64,000 bases of DNA from Halobacillus karajensis (GCF_900108515.1 NZ_FNWW01000003.1:1-64000), one strand, 5' to 3'; positions 47,712-58,346 are shown, counted from the first letter of the stretch. Notes: generated by a model from the letters alone, not told the origin. A program made the numbers and translations.

Positions 47712-48347
47712 ATGGAAAAAATCAAAGCACTCGTACTGAACACTTCATTAAAAAAATCGACCCAAAGGGAGCCATCCAATACAGAAGGGCTTAGTCGGGA
47801 AGTGACAAGTCTTTTAGAGAAAGAACAAGTGGAAACGGAAGTGATACGGTTAGCGGATTATTATATCCCCTTTGGGATAAGCGCTGATTTAGGGGGAGAA
47901 GATGAGTGGCCTGTCATTTTTGAAAAAGTGAAAGAAGCAGACATCATTTTAATCGCAAGCCCCATATGGCTAGGTGAAAAAAGCAGCCTGGCCGCTGTAA
48001 CAATGGAGAGGCTGTATGGAAGCAGTGGAGAAACCAATGAGAAGGGGCAGGGGATCTTTTATAATAAAGTTGGCGGTGTCATCATTACAGGCAATGAGGA
48101 TGGTGCCAAAAAAGCAGCTTCTTCCATTCTGTTTGGTTTATCTCATATTGGTTTTGTTATTCCCCCGAACGTTGATGCCTATTGGCTTGGAGAAGCTGGC
48201 CCAGGACCATCTTACTTAGAGGCGGATGGCATTAAAAATGAATTTACTAAAAAACATGTGAAGATGCTTGCCTATAATACGATGCATCTGGCAAGGATAT
48301 TGAAAGTTCACCCCATTCCTGCTGAAGGAAATGTTGTAGAAGAATAG
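47712..48347 (+). CDS. flavodoxin-fold NAD(P)H-dependent FMN reductase
   Basis: The 211-residue protein has the FMN-reductase fold: KIKALVLNTSLKKSTQREPS with the phosphate-binding loop near residues 10-20, EADIILIASPIWLGEKSSLA around the isoalloxazine contact, and KVGGVIITGNEDGAKKAASS. Such enzymes reduce quinones, azo compounds or free flavin. The C-terminal AYNTMHLARILKVHPIPAEG extension is shared with a family common in Bacillaceae and soil bacteria. GGAGGGAG precedes the ATG. Not part of an obvious operon. Confidence 0.82.
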   Translation: MEKIKALVLNTSLKKSTQREPSNTEGLSREVTSLLEKEQVETEVIRLADYYIPFGISADLGGEDEWPVIFEKVKEADIILIASPIWLGEKSSLAAVTMERLYGSSGETNEKGQGIFYNKVGGVIITGNEDGAKKAASSILFGLSHIGFVIPPNVDAYWLGEAGPGPSYLEADGIKNEFTKKHVKMLAYNTMHLARILKVHPIPAEGNVVEE

Positions 48348-48546
48348 TCGATGTTGGTCGTCAACCCTCAGGTTTGGCGGCCTTCTTTATCCTTAAGAGA
48401 TGATACGAAGGGATCAGCCAGAAGAGAAAGAGGAAGGCCGAATAAGTTTCATAGTTGGATAGACCATCCATTCGAACAAAGGGTTGACTAGACCATCTAA
48501 TTAGATTAATGTTTAATTAGATATTAATTGAATTAGGGGTGGGGAT

Positions 48547-49137
48547 ATGCAATTAGAAAAAATGGTGGCTTTTCATAAAGCTGTCGGTGATCCGACTAGG
48601 CTGCGAATTATCGCTTTACTTCGGCGAGGACCCCTTCACGGACAGGCCATTGCCGGGAAGCTTGGACTGCGTCCGCCGACGATCACCCATCATTTAAAAA
48701 AGTTGAGAGATACAGGGCTTGTGGTTTCACGACGAGATAAGAATACCATTTATTTTCATTTGGATGAGCGGAAATTGGAATTTATGTCAACTGCCATCCT
48801 AAGGATTGGAGATGATGAACGAGTGGTTGCCGAACAATTGAAAGTGAACAAGGAAGATCAAGCGAAAATCACCCGGAATTTTGTAACAGTGGATGGGAAA
48901 TTGAAACAGATGCCCCGTCAGTTGAAGAAAAAGAATGTGGTTCTTGCTTATTTTGTGCAATGGTTTGAACACGGGAAAACGTACGAAGAAAGAGAGGTAA
49001 ACGAATATATCCAAACCTTTTATGATGATTTTGCGACTGTGAGACGGGAATGGGTGATGCAGCAATTTATGTACAGAGAAAATAATCGTTATGAGCTGAA
49101 CCCAGTGGAAATGTGGCCAGTCGTTGTGCAGAGGTGA
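48547..49137 (+). CDS. ArsR-type regulator with DUF2087 domain
   Basis: The 196-residue protein has an N-terminal winged helix (FHKAVGDPTRLRIIALLRRG, LGLRPPTITHHLKKLRDTGL, about 9-70) and a C-terminal DUF2087 domain (about 105-190) with KKKNVVLAYFVQWFEHGKTY, YEEREVNEYIQTFYDDFATV and RREWVMQQFMYRENNRY. The cysteine metal site of true ArsR is absent, so the signal is not a metal of that type. GGGGTGGGG lies upstream. It is upstream of the formate dehydrogenase genes but separated from them by 190 bp. Confidence 0.9.
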   Translation: MQLEKMVAFHKAVGDPTRLRIIALLRRGPLHGQAIAGKLGLRPPTITHHLKKLRDTGLVVSRRDKNTIYFHLDERKLEFMSTAILRIGDDERVVAEQLKVNKEDQAKITRNFVTVDGKLKQMPRQLKKKNVVLAYFVQWFEHGKTYEEREVNEYIQTFYDDFATVRREWVMQQFMYRENNRYELNPVEMWPVVVQR

Positions 49138-49329
49138 ATAATTTTTGAAAATGGAAGGAGATTCAAATCTAATTCGTTGTAGGATCTCAAGGAAGGAATC
49201 CGAATATCCAAAAGCGAAATAAAAGAATAACCGTCCGTGCCAGGCACCTGTCCCAGTTTAGTGGATGGGTGTTTGTTTGATCGATGGGGCGGGAATGTAT
49301 AAAGGAAGCTTTGGGAAGGAGGGAAATGG

Positions 49330-50118
49330 GTGAGAACAAGATCCTGGCAGATGGATAGATTTCAAGAACGTAAATGGACCTCTGTGGAGGATGAGATTGC
49401 AGAAGAGTATCCGTTGACGGTTATCGTCAATGAGAAAGAATTTGCGACGATGGTCTGTACGCCTCTGGATATGGAAGTGTTGGTTACCGGCTTTCTTGCT
49501 TCTGAAGGCATCATTCGCCGGGTGAATGAAATCAAGCAACTGGAGGTTGATGAGAACCGTGGATTCGCTTATGTCGAGACGACAACAAAACTCCCGCCTG
49601 CACACAGCGGGCAGAAAAGGTGGCTTGGCTCCTGCTGTGGAACTAGCCGGGCTTTTTACTTTCAGAGTGATGCGATGACTGCCCGTACGGTGATGGATGA
49701 AACCATTTTCTCTCCTGACCTTTGTTACAGGCGGATGGAGGAGTTTCAAACCGATGCAGATATGTTCCAGCGGACGGGCGGTGTACATCAAGCAGCAATC
49801 GCATGTAAGAAAGGAATTTTGAAAGCGTATACAGATATTGGCCGACATAATGCCCTGGATAAGCTCTATGGATACTTATTAAAGGAAAATATAAGTAGAA
49901 AAGGGAAGATGATTCTATTTACCGGCAGGATTTCCTCGGAAGTTCTTTTGAAAATATCGAAGATGGGAGTAGGGATCTTGTTATCCAAGTCAGCACCAAC
50001 AGACTTAGCCTTGGAGCTTGCGGATGATTTGAATATGACGGCTGTCGGTTTCCTGCGTGGAAAGCGGATGAATGTCTACACCCATTCCCGTCGTATAGCT
50101 GTAACGAAGGAGGAATGA
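49330..50118 (+). CDS. fdhD: formate dehydrogenase accessory sulfurtransferase FdhD
   Basis: The 262-residue product has FdhD features: EYPLTVIVNEKEFATMVCTP, VLVTGFLASEGIIRRVNEIK, the cysteine-bearing loop LGSCCGTSRAFYF (C102/C103), GGVHQAAIACKKG, DIGRHNALDKLYGYLLKENI and ILLSKSAPTDLALELADDL. FdhD passes sulfur from a cysteine desulfurase to the molybdenum cofactor of formate dehydrogenase. The GTG start follows GGAAGGAGGG. It is 3 nt upstream of fdhF, so the two are coupled. Confidence 0.93.
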   Translation: MRTRSWQMDRFQERKWTSVEDEIAEEYPLTVIVNEKEFATMVCTPLDMEVLVTGFLASEGIIRRVNEIKQLEVDENRGFAYVETTTKLPPAHSGQKRWLGSCCGTSRAFYFQSDAMTARTVMDETIFSPDLCYRRMEEFQTDADMFQRTGGVHQAAIACKKGILKAYTDIGRHNALDKLYGYLLKENISRKGKMILFTGRISSEVLLKISKMGVGILLSKSAPTDLALELADDLNMTAVGFLRGKRMNVYTHSRRIAVTKEE

Positions 50119-50121
50119 CGA

Positions 50122-53061
50122 GTGAATGAACACATAGTCGTGACCATTAATGGAAAGGAATATTTGGCTGAACCTGATCAGAATTTGCTGGAGTTGATCA
50201 ATTCAACAGATGAACAAGTGCCGCAGATTTGTTATAACGAATCTCTCGGTCCCATCCAGACATGCGATACATGTATCGTTCAGGTCGATGGGGAACGAAC
50301 GAGGGCGTGCGGCACGACCATCAAGACTGGGATGAAAGTCCAGACGAAACTTCCTCATGTACATAAGGCTCAGAAGGAATCCCTTGAACGCATCTTAGAG
50401 AAACATGAATTGTACTGTACGGTTTGTGATTATAATAACGGGTCCTGCGAAATTCATAATACTATGGCTGACTTCGGACTGGATCATCAGTCCCAGTCTT
50501 TTCAACCGACAAGTTATGAGAAAGATGAATCGGGTACGTTTTATCGCTATGATCCCGATCAATGTATTCTTTGCGGGCGTTGTGTGGAAGTCTGCCAGGA
50601 CGTGCAGGTGAATGAAACCCTCACGATAGACTGGGATCGTCAGGAACCGCGGGTCATCTGGGATCATGATGTCCCCATCGACGAGTCTTCCTGTGTCAAC
50701 TGCGGTCAATGCTCCACGGTCTGCCCATGTAATGCCATGATGGAAAAAGGCATGGAGGGGCAAGCTGGTTTTATGACTGGTACAGAGCCCGGTCTCCTGA
50801 AGTCGATGATCAACCTCACAAAAAAAGTGGAGACGGGGTACGGTCCTCTTTTTGCTGTCTCTGATTCAGAGGCAGCGATGCGGGAACATGTCATTAAAAA
50901 AGAAAAAACCGTCTGTACCTACTGTGGAGTCGGTTGTTCTTTTGATGTCTGGACCAAAGGCCGGGAAATTCTCAAGGTCGAACCGAGTGCGGAATCTCCG
51001 GCGAATGGAATTTCCACCTGTATAAAAGGGAAGTTCGGCTGGGATTATGTCAATAGCGATGAGCGTCTGCAGTATCCCTTGATCCGCCGTGGGGACCATT
51101 TTGAGGAAGTGGAGTGGGAGGAAGCCATTGCCTATGTTGCCGATCGCATGACTGAAATTAAAGAAGAAAAAGGGGCTGACCATCTGGGATTCATTTCGTC
51201 GTCGAAAGCCACGAATGAAGAATCCTATGTCATGCAGAAATTAGCCCGCCAAGTGATCGGTACGAACAACGTGGATAATTGTTCCCGCTATTGCCAGGCA
51301 CCCGCAACGAAAGGATTGTTCCGAACCGTCGGCTATGGAGGAGATTCCGGTTCGATTGATGACATCGCCGCAAGTAAGCTTGCACTGATAATCGGATCCA
51401 ATACCGCAGAATCTCATCCTGTTCTGGCGTCACGAATGAAACGGTCGCAAAAACTGTTCGGGCAGAAATTGTTTGTGTTTGATTTGAGAAAACATGAGAT
51501 GGCGAGACGCGCGGACCGTTTTTATCAACCGAAGACTGGTACCGATCTCGTCTGGTTGTCTGCGGTAACGAAATACATCCTCGATCAAGGATGGGAAGAT
51601 AAGCCATTCTTGGAGGAATGGGTCAATGGATTCGATGAATACCGTAGGAGTCTGGAGCCGTTCACAATGGATTATGCTTCCAATCTGACGGGCATCCCTG
51701 AAGAGGAATTGAAAAGGGTCGCCAAGGAAGTGGCCCATTCAGAAACGGTCGCGGTATGCTGGGCAATGGGTGTCACCCAGCATATGCTTGGGAGTGATAC
51801 GAGTACGGCGATCAGTAATTTGCTTTTAATTACAGGGAATTACGGCAAGCCGGGGACGGGGGCGTATCCCTTGCGGGGGCACAATAACGTCCAGGGATGT
51901 AGTGATTTTGGCAGTATGCCGAACTTCTTCCCCGGTTATGAACCAACAACCGATGATGAGGTTCGTGCCCGTTATGAAAAAGCGTGGGGGGCGGTGATCC
52001 CGAAAGAACCTGGCATGGATAATCATGAAATGATTGAGTCGATTCACAGGGGCGACCTTTCTATGATGTATGTAATGGGAGAAGATACGGGGATTGTCGA
52101 TGCCAACATCCATTACGTGACGGCTGCTTTTGAAAAACTCGATCTGTTTATTGTGCAGGATTTATTTTTTACGAAGACGGCCGAATATGCCGATGTTGTT
52201 CTGCCTGCTGCTCCAAGTCTTGAAAAAGAGGGAACATTTACGAATACGGAGCGGCGCATTCAGCGTCTTTACCAAAGTTTTGCCCCTTTGGAGGGGACAA
52301 AGCCGGATTGGGAAATCATTCAGCTGATTGCGAAGGAACTGGGCCGTGACTGGGGGTATACCCATCCTTCAGAGATTATGCACGAAGCAGCAAGTCTGGC
52401 TCCACTGTTTGCAGGTGTCCATTATGATCGGTTGGAAGGCTATGGCTCGCTACAGTGGCCGGTCGCCGAGGATGGGACCGATCAGCCGCTCTTATTCACG
52501 GAAGGTTTTCCTTTCGATGATCACAAAGCGAAACTGTATCCGTTGAAATATGAAGTGATGTATGACACCGATGAGGAATACGACTTGCATGTTAATAATG
52601 GCCGCCTGCTTGAGCATTTCCACGAAGGGAATATGACGTATAAATCGAGCGGCATCAAACGGAAGACGCCGAGTGCTTTTATTGAGGTTTCGAAAGAGCT
52701 CGCCAAGGAGCGCGGCATTGAAGAAGGGGCCGAAGTTAAGCTCCTTTCCGAATCAGGGGAAGCGACAGGAGTGGTCACCGTCACCGACCGTGTCCGCGGC
52801 AAGGAATTGTTTCTCCCGTTAAACGACAACGGGAAATCGGCCATCAACTACTTGACCGACAATCGTGTCGACAAAGATACCAATACACCCGCCTATAAGG
52901 AAGTGGCTGTGAAGATGAAAGTCTTGAAGAAAAAAGGGAAATCACCTATTCCGTATAATAACCATCGACGGGGAAATCCTGTTCCGCAAATAGGAGTCAA
53001 AGTGGAGAAGAAATGGCAGCGGGAAGATTATGTATTCCCAGGCAGTCAGGGGGGCCGATGA
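50122..53061 (+). CDS. fdhF: formate dehydrogenase alpha subunit (Mo-bisPGD, Cys form)
   Basis: The 979-residue protein is built as follows: a 2Fe-2S ferredoxin-like domain (1-80, [20 protein letters not shown]), a His-Cys cluster segment ([15 protein letters not shown]), two 4Fe-4S motifs ([12 protein letters not shown] and [13 protein letters not shown]), then the molybdopterin domain from about 265 ([13 protein letters not shown]). The residue that coordinates molybdenum is C391 in NCSRYCQAP, where other formate dehydrogenases have selenocysteine. This is the YrhE/YjgC type that oxidises formate to CO2. A C-terminal dinucleotide-binding domain ends about 925. The electron acceptor is not clear because no NADH subunits adjoin. 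Confidence 0.93.
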   Translation: MNEHIVVTINGKEYLAEPDQNLLELINSTDEQVPQICYNESLGPIQTCDTCIVQVDGERTRACGTTIKTGMKVQTKLPHVHKAQKESLERILEKHELYCTVCDYNNGSCEIHNTMADFGLDHQSQSFQPTSYEKDESGTFYRYDPDQCILCGRCVEVCQDVQVNETLTIDWDRQEPRVIWDHDVPIDESSCVNCGQCSTVCPCNAMMEKGMEGQAGFMTGTEPGLLKSMINLTKKVETGYGPLFAVSDSEAAMREHVIKKEKTVCTYCGVGCSFDVWTKGREILKVEPSAESPANGISTCIKGKFGWDYVNSDERLQYPLIRRGDHFEEVEWEEAIAYVADRMTEIKEEKGADHLGFISSSKATNEESYVMQKLARQVIGTNNVDNCSRYCQAPATKGLFRTVGYGGDSGSIDDIAASKLALIIGSNTAESHPVLASRMKRSQKLFGQKLFVFDLRKHEMARRADRFYQPKTGTDLVWLSAVTKYILDQGWEDKPFLEEWVNGFDEYRRSLEPFTMDYASNLTGIPEEELKRVAKEVAHSETVAVCWAMGVTQHMLGSDTSTAISNLLLITGNYGKPGTGAYPLRGHNNVQGCSDFGSMPNFFPGYEPTTDDEVRARYEKAWGAVIPKEPGMDNHEMIESIHRGDLSMMYVMGEDTGIVDANIHYVTAAFEKLDLFIVQDLFFTKTAEYADVVLPAAPSLEKEGTFTNTERRIQRLYQSFAPLEGTKPDWEIIQLIAKELGRDWGYTHPSEIMHEAASLAPLFAGVHYDRLEGYGSLQWPVAEDGTDQPLLFTEGFPFDDHKAKLYPLKYEVMYDTDEEYDLHVNNGRLLEHFHEGNMTYKSSGIKRKTPSAFIEVSKELAKERGIEEGAEVKLLSESGEATGVVTVTDRVRGKELFLPLNDNGKSAINYLTDNRVDKDTNTPAYKEVAVKMKVLKKKGKSPIPYNNHRRGNPVPQIGVKVEKKWQREDYVFPGSQGGR

Positions 53062-53525
53062 TGGCAAAGGCTATTTCAAAGATTAAAAGGTACGAAGTGT
53101 CAAGAGAAGACCAGGTTGAACAAGATGTTCAGGAAGTGAAGGAAGCGGTAGCTGACCATAAGGATTCGATTTTAAAAGGGGTCGAGCTGTTGAAAGCCCT
53201 GGATGATGAGGGGAGCCTTGATGCCATGACCGCATTTGTGAAAGCAAAGGACGAAACATTAGCGAATGTGGTGAAAGAAATCGATAAAGATCAGTATGAA
53301 CCACTGCTCCGCAATTTACCGGAACTTGTATTCTTACTAGGAGAAATCGATATGAGGGGAATACGAGAATTGAGCTTGAGGTTGAATCATGGTTTGGAGA
53401 CCATGAAAGGAAGAGGAACAACAGACCACACCTCATTTCTTGACCTTGCGAAAGCTTTGAAAGATCCAGAAATCAACCGAAGCATTACGATGCTTCTTCA
53501 TTTCTTGAAAGGAATGGGAAAGTAG
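53058..53525 (+). CDS. DUF1641 protein, formate dehydrogenase-associated
   Basis: The roughly 154-residue helical product overlaps the fdhF stop (ATG at 53058 or 53061). It has [40 protein letters not shown], and [20 protein letters not shown], the DUF1641 pattern (YrhD in B. subtilis). The partnership with fdhF is conserved across Firmicutes; its role is not established but may be electron transfer or assembly. GGGGGGCC is a weak ribosome site, so coupling is expected. Confidence 0.88.
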   Translation: MMAKAISKIKRYEVSREDQVEQDVQEVKEAVADHKDSILKGVELLKALDDEGSLDAMTAFVKAKDETLANVVKEIDKDQYEPLLRNLPELVFLLGEIDMRGIRELSLRLNHGLETMKGRGTTDHTSFLDLAKALKDPEINRSITMLLHFLKGMGK

Positions 53526-53562
53526 AGAAAAAAGCGCTCCCAATGCAGAGCGCTTTTTCCTT
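53526..53562 (+). terminator. bidirectional terminator after the formate dehydrogenase operon
   Basis: AAAAAGCGCTC and GAGCGCTTTTT around CCAATGCA, with converging genes on both sides. Confidence 0.9.
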
Positions 53563-53575
53563 CCAACGTCATCCT

Positions 53576-54052
53576 CTATATTTCAAAGAAAAACCAAATG
53601 ATCATCATCGCCTGGATGACGATTTTGGCCACTGTGCCGCTGAGAAATCCGAAAAAGGATCCCACGGCTGCTTTAAAGGCTTCTTCCGCCGCTCTTTTTT
53701 GAACGAGCTCTACAAGGATGACGAGTACAAAGGGAACAATAAGTATGCCGAGGGGCGGAATGATGAAAGAGCCGACAATGACTCCGATGGCGGCAGCCCG
53801 CTCGCCCCATTTGCTTCCTCCATACTTTTTCACAAAATAGCTGTTGGCGATAATGTCAGATATAATGAGCAGGACTGTCAAAACAGCAGCACCGATCCAG
53901 AAAAATATGGACAGCTCCCTGCCATCTATGAAAAAGCCATAAGTAAGAAAACCGATCCACAGGACAAGGGGAGCGGGGATGATCGGGAAGATGACACTCG
54001 CAAAACTTGCGATGAAACAGGCGATGATGATCACCCATATAAGAATATCCAT
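53576..54052 (-). CDS. DUF456 membrane protein
   Basis: The roughly 158-residue product has four hydrophobic helices and the DUF456 features FPIIPAPLVLWIGFLTYGFF, YFVKKYGGSKWGERAAAIGV and IPPLGILIVPFVLVILVELV. This family (YqgC-like) is widespread and of unknown function. The ATG at 54052 has AGGAGG 9 nt upstream; a GTG two codons before is too close to it. The gene stands alone between two terminators. Confidence 0.88.
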   Translation of the reverse strand: MDILIWVIIIACFIASFASVIFPIIPAPLVLWIGFLTYGFFIDGRELSIFFWIGAAVLTVLLIISDIIANSYFVKKYGGSKWGERAAAIGVIVGSFIIPPLGILIVPFVLVILVELVQKRAAEEAFKAAVGSFFGFLSGTVAKIVIQAMMIIWFFFEI

Positions 54053-54162
54053 AAGCACGTACCTCCTGAGGTTTGATTCATTCTTTTATACGATAGACGA
54101 GAATAAAAGGTTCTAAACTTTTCCCCTTTATCATTGTACCCGTCCTCTCTTTATCTATCATC

Positions 54163-54194
54163 AAAAACGGACCCCCAGGTCGTGAGGATCCGCT
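54163..54194 (-). terminator. terminator of the aldo/keto reductase gene
   Basis: GCGGATCC pairs with GGTCCGT on the minus strand and TTTTTGATG follows; the stem has mismatches. Confidence 0.65.
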
Positions 54195-54204
54195 TCCTAT
54201 TCCT

Positions 54205-55203
54205 TCATTCTACATCCTGGCGGTCAGGGGGAGCCATAAATTCCGGACCAACAGGGTCATGGATATGTTTAAACAAAATTTCGTCAATGTCGTGGTTCGT
54301 TTCTTCATCAATGGTGAAGCTGTCAACATCGGCGACCGGATGGAGTTGATCGGGACGGCGGCCGCCCATCAATGCAATGCCGGAACCGGGCTGATCAAGA
54401 ACCCAGCGGATCGCCAGCTGTAAGACGCTTTTTCCGAAGCGGTTTTCGGCCAGTTGTTCGAGTTCTGACACGGCATTCAAGTATTGTTGGAATCGAGGCG
54501 GTTTGAATTTGGGGTCTTTATTTCTTAAGTCATCCCCTTCAAACTCGCGGTTTGCCGCCATTTTTCCAGACAGGAGACCGCGACATAAAGAGCCGTAAGA
54601 TATGGTTGTGATGTTGTGATCCTCTACATATGGCAATGTTTTCGACTCGATGTCACGTTCGAACAAGTTGTAGGGGGGCTGCAGGGTGTGCAATGGGGCA
54701 GCTTCCCTGAAAATATCCATTTGTTCTGGCGAGAAGTTGCTGACACCAATCGCGCGGATTTTTCCTTGTTTATAGAGGTAAGCGAGAGCTTCCGCCGTTT
54801 CGTGGATTGGTGTGACCGGATCCGGCCAGTGGACCTGATAAATATCGATGTAATCTGTTTTCAGTCGTTTTAAGGAATTCTCTACTTCTTGATGGATACG
54901 ATTCGTACTTCCATTCCGGAACACCGTTTCATCCTTCCAATCCACCCCTGCTTTTGTAGCGAGTAGGATGTCTTCTCTGTTTCCGTACTGTTCGACCGCT
55001 TTGCCAACGATTTCTTCTGCACGTCCGAAACCATACACAGGGGCGGTATCCAGAAAATTGATGCCTTGATCGAGAGCGGAATGGATCGTTCGAATCGATT
55101 CTCTTTCATCGGTTCCGCCCCACATCCATCCCCCGATGGCCCACGTGCCAAGACCGATACGGCTTGCTTCCATGGATGTATCACTTATTTTCATTTTTTC
55201 CAT
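54205..55203 (-). CDS. aldo/keto reductase
   Basis: This 332-residue NADPH enzyme has the AKR tetrad: D52 and Y57 in FLDTAPVYGFG, K84 in LATKAG and H125 in YQVHWPD, plus the cofactor region IRAIGVSNFSPEQMDIF and ALMGGRRPDQLHPVAD. It resembles B. subtilis YrpG/IolS-type general stress AKRs. The ATG at 55203 follows TGGAGGTG; the frame extends 8 codons upstream without a ribosome site. Substrate unknown. Confidence 0.9.
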   Translation of the reverse strand: MEKMKISDTSMEASRIGLGTWAIGGWMWGGTDERESIRTIHSALDQGINFLDTAPVYGFGRAEEIVGKAVEQYGNREDILLATKAGVDWKDETVFRNGSTNRIHQEVENSLKRLKTDYIDIYQVHWPDPVTPIHETAEALAYLYKQGKIRAIGVSNFSPEQMDIFREAAPLHTLQPPYNLFERDIESKTLPYVEDHNITTISYGSLCRGLLSGKMAANREFEGDDLRNKDPKFKPPRFQQYLNAVSELEQLAENRFGKSVLQLAIRWVLDQPGSGIALMGGRRPDQLHPVADVDSFTIDEETNHDIDEILFKHIHDPVGPEFMAPPDRQDVE

Positions 55204-55315
55204 TCTTTCACCTCCATATAAGAACACATACGGTTCATACCCGTTTCGAAAATCATTTAATCTATTTATTGAAAATAAGATAATATAAATAGATAATCGT
55301 CAGGGGGATGGGGGA

Positions 55316-57670
55316 ATGGAAACGGCGAAAAGGTTAGATCAAGGGAAAAGGTCGAAGCCGCGTTGGAAAAAAGTGGTCTGGTGGATGGGAGGCATTGTTG
55401 TTTTCCTGCTTGCTAGTGCGAGTCTATTTGTAAACGTTTATACATCTAGGAGTCTTCCGCAAGTAGAGGGGGAGACCCAGCTTACAGGACTACAGGCACA
55501 AGTAAACGTGACGAGGGATGAGCAGGGGGTTCCACATATTCAAGCAGAGAATGAGCTGGATTTGTTCCGGGCTCAAGGGTATGTGCAGGCACAGGACCGG
55601 CTCTTTCAGATGGAACTGGCACGACGGCAGGCATCCGGGCGCATAAGTGAAGTGGTAGGGGAAGTGACTGTCGATCAGGATCGTTACTTCCGGACACTCG
55701 GCCTGAGAAGAGCAGCTGAGAAATCGCTTGCTATTTATTCCGATGAAGCAGTAGCACGTTTACAGGCATTTGCTGATGGAGTGAATACATTTATCCAGAA
55801 GGAAGCCCTGCCGCCAGAATTTGCGATGATGGGGATCGATCCAGAACCTTGGACGCCGCTTGATTCTCTGACCATTGGCAAATACATGGCCTTTGACCTT
55901 GGCGGCCACTGGGAACGTCAAGCGTTCAACTATTTTTTGCTTCAGAATTTTTCCGAAGAGGAAGCCTATGAGTTGTTTCCAACATACCCTGACGAAGCGC
56001 CGACTGTGCTTGCTGACCATGAACCTGTCGATATTGAAAAAAATCTTACCCACGCGGTGATCCCAAATGAATTCAATGGCAGTAACAACTGGGTAGTGAG
56101 CGGCGAGCGGACCGCTTCTGGGAAACCGATGCTTGCTGATGATCCGCACTTAAGTATGGCTACGCCGTCTATTTGGTATCAGATGCACCTGGACGCACCC
56201 GGATATAACGTATCGGGAGTTATTTTTGCGGGAATTCCAGGGATCATCCTCGGACATAACGAAGATATCGCCTGGGGGGTAACGAATGTCGGACCCGATG
56301 TACAACAGCTTTACTTAGAAAAGAGAAATCCCCAGAATCCAAAGCAATTTTTATATGAAGGTGAATGGGAAGAGGCGGAGGTATGGACAGAAACGATTGA
56401 AGTCAAAGGCGGATCAACAGAGGAAATCGAAGTGGTGGAGACCCGTCATGGGCCCATCATTAGTGACTTTGCAGCTGAACCTGGAAATGACACCCTTTTG
56501 TCCCTTTGCTGGACGGCTCTTGAGGCGACGAAAGAACTTGAAGCTGTGCTCGAGATGAACCGGGCATCTGATTGGGCGTCATTTGAAAAAGGGTTGGAGA
56601 ATTTTCTGGTGCCGGCCCAAAATTTTGTTTTTGCCAGTAAGGATGGCACGATTGCCTATAAAGCAAATGGCCAGATTCCGATTTACAACGACCCCGATGA
56701 TGCTTTGCTTCCGCAGAAAGGATGGGAGGCAGAAGACGAATGGCAGGGATTCATTCCTTTTGAGGAACTGCCGATGACAATCAATCCTGACGAAGGGGCC
56801 ATTGCCACAGCCAACAACAAGATTACCAGCGAGGATTATCCTTACCATATCAGCTATAACTGGGCCCAGCCCTATAGGTATCAACGGATTACCGAGATGC
56901 TCGAGGGCAAGGATGAATTAAGGACAGAAGATTTTCAAACGATGCAAATGGATGTAAAGAACCTGCAGGCGGAAGAGTTTTTACCCTTGTTGATGAAAAA
57001 TACAAAAGTGGTGACAAATCTTGAAAAAGAAGTGATCCGCTTGTTGGACAATTGGAATCGGGAGGATGACAGGGATCTTGCTCAACCCCTGGTCTTTCAT
57101 CGCTGGATGGCTAAAATTGAAGAGGAACTTTATAATGTGGATCTCCCTGCTTCGATGCAGGCTTTCTTCACAGGTTCTGGTCAAACGACAGATGAACTGT
57201 TAAGAATGGGAGAGGAATCACGCTGGATACAGAAAGCCGGCGGATTGGAGGTTGTCATTTCGGAGGCGTTCCAAAAGATGCTTGCAGAGCTGACAGAAGA
57301 GTACGGGAAAGATCCTTCGGAATGGAAATGGGGAGAGGCCCATGCTGTGGAATTCACGCACCCCTTATCAAGCATCGGTTTCCTTGAACGCTTCTTGAAC
57401 CCTGGTGATCCTTATCCTGTCAGTGGCAGTCGCGTGACTGTAAGAGCTGCCGGGTTCAACCGTCAAGGCCTTGTCAACCATGGGGCCTCCTGGCGTTTCG
57501 TTATCGATATGACGGATACGAATGAAGCGTATCACGTCGTTGGACCAGGACAATCTGGCCATTTCCGGAGTGATTGGTACCATGATCAACTGACGAGTTG
57601 GGTGGAAGGAGACTATCATCTGACAAAGACGGAGGAATATACGGGAGATGTCCTCACGCTTTCTCCTTAG
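55316..57670 (+). CDS. penicillin acylase family (Ntn-hydrolase), membrane-anchored
   Basis: The 784-residue precursor starts with a basic segment and one membrane helix (VVWWMGGIVVFLLASASLFV, about 20-42), then an alpha-subunit region (VNVTRDEQGVPHIQAENELD, RLFQMELARRQASGRISEVV). The autocatalytic junction is G255-S256 in EFNGSNNWVVSG, where S256 becomes the N-terminal nucleophile. DDPHLSMATPSIWYQMHL and VTNVGPDVQQLYLE follow. Relatives cleave penicillin G, cephalosporins or acyl-homoserine lactones; the natural substrate here is unknown. Presumed extracellular but tethered. The ribosome site is GGGGGATGGGG. Confidence 0.92.
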   Translation: METAKRLDQGKRSKPRWKKVVWWMGGIVVFLLASASLFVNVYTSRSLPQVEGETQLTGLQAQVNVTRDEQGVPHIQAENELDLFRAQGYVQAQDRLFQMELARRQASGRISEVVGEVTVDQDRYFRTLGLRRAAEKSLAIYSDEAVARLQAFADGVNTFIQKEALPPEFAMMGIDPEPWTPLDSLTIGKYMAFDLGGHWERQAFNYFLLQNFSEEEAYELFPTYPDEAPTVLADHEPVDIEKNLTHAVIPNEFNGSNNWVVSGERTASGKPMLADDPHLSMATPSIWYQMHLDAPGYNVSGVIFAGIPGIILGHNEDIAWGVTNVGPDVQQLYLEKRNPQNPKQFLYEGEWEEAEVWTETIEVKGGSTEEIEVVETRHGPIISDFAAEPGNDTLLSLCWTALEATKELEAVLEMNRASDWASFEKGLENFLVPAQNFVFASKDGTIAYKANGQIPIYNDPDDALLPQKGWEAEDEWQGFIPFEELPMTINPDEGAIATANNKITSEDYPYHISYNWAQPYRYQRITEMLEGKDELRTEDFQTMQMDVKNLQAEEFLPLLMKNTKVVTNLEKEVIRLLDNWNREDDRDLAQPLVFHRWMAKIEEELYNVDLPASMQAFFTGSGQTTDELLRMGEESRWIQKAGGLEVVISEAFQKMLAELTEEYGKDPSEWKWGEAHAVEFTHPLSSIGFLERFLNPGDPYPVSGSRVTVRAAGFNRQGLVNHGASWRFVIDMTDTNEAYHVVGPGQSGHFRSDWYHDQLTSWVEGDYHLTKTEEYTGDVLTLSP

Positions 57671-57769
57671 CATGAAGCCTTGTGCCTGCCTTCTTTTTGC
57701 GGAGAGAATTTTGAAACGTAGTCTCTTTCCAACCGTATGGTATGGAAGACAGGTTAAGAATGGGAGGAG

Positions 57770-58339
57770 ATGTATATTTATCGAAAACAGGCCCGTGTCG
57801 CCATTCCCTTACTAATGCTTGTTGTCCTGCTGCTTATGATCGGTTGTTCTGCAGGTTCTAAAACGACAACTAAAGAAGAAAAGGGAATCATAGAAACGAT
57901 TGTAAACCATCAGTTTACAGGACCTGATCATGAGTTGGTCAATTTATTGGAGGACCCTGCCCATGTGGTAAAGATCGGTACCGGAGAAACTTCTGCTAAA
58001 GAGGAGCCAACTGAGTTGGATTTATATTTAAAGGATATCTATGGCTCTTATTTTAATGAAGCGATGTACGAAGAATACATCGGTACTTATGCGATGAGTA
58101 CTCATATGGAAGCGTACAATAATGATTATTCCACGGATGTTAAAGATGTGGTTGTAGAAGAAAGCGAAAGGACAGAAGGAGCCTATACTTTTACTGTACA
58201 GGTTAATTATGAAGGGAGAGATGAAGGGACTATAGAAGTGACAGGGCGAGTGAACATGGATGACCGAAGTACCGTAACCAACTATCAACTTATCGATGAC
58301 GGCGGGTTGTCAAACGCATTGAATCAAATAAGAGAATAG
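57770..58339 (+). CDS. lipoprotein (189 aa), unrecognised
   Basis: A signal sequence with lipobox LLMIGC (Cys26) leads to a mature domain of about 160 residues: KGIIETIVNHQFTGPDHELV, LEDPAHVVKIGTGETSAKEE, YLKDIYGSYFNEAMYEEYIG and a beta-rich end EGTIEVTGRVNMDDRS. Similar roughly 190-residue lipoproteins occur in Bacillus without known function. GGGAGGAG lies only 2 nt before the ATG, so the start context is unusual; no better in-frame start exists. The gene ends at a bidirectional terminator. Confidence 0.78.
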   Translation: MYIYRKQARVAIPLLMLVVLLLMIGCSAGSKTTTKEEKGIIETIVNHQFTGPDHELVNLLEDPAHVVKIGTGETSAKEEPTELDLYLKDIYGSYFNEAMYEEYIGTYAMSTHMEAYNNDYSTDVKDVVVEESERTEGAYTFTVQVNYEGRDEGTIEVTGRVNMDDRSTVTNYQLIDDGGLSNALNQIRE

Positions 58340-58346
58340 AAAAAAT

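Noticed and set aside
49258-49848. A 196-codon minus-strand frame
   Set aside because: It is fully antisense to fdhD, which has clear family motifs and a ribosome site.
53543-54076. A 177-codon plus-strand frame
   Set aside because: Antisense to the DUF456 gene; composition is low-complexity (Asp/Lys/Glu/Gly) as expected from reversing a membrane protein gene.
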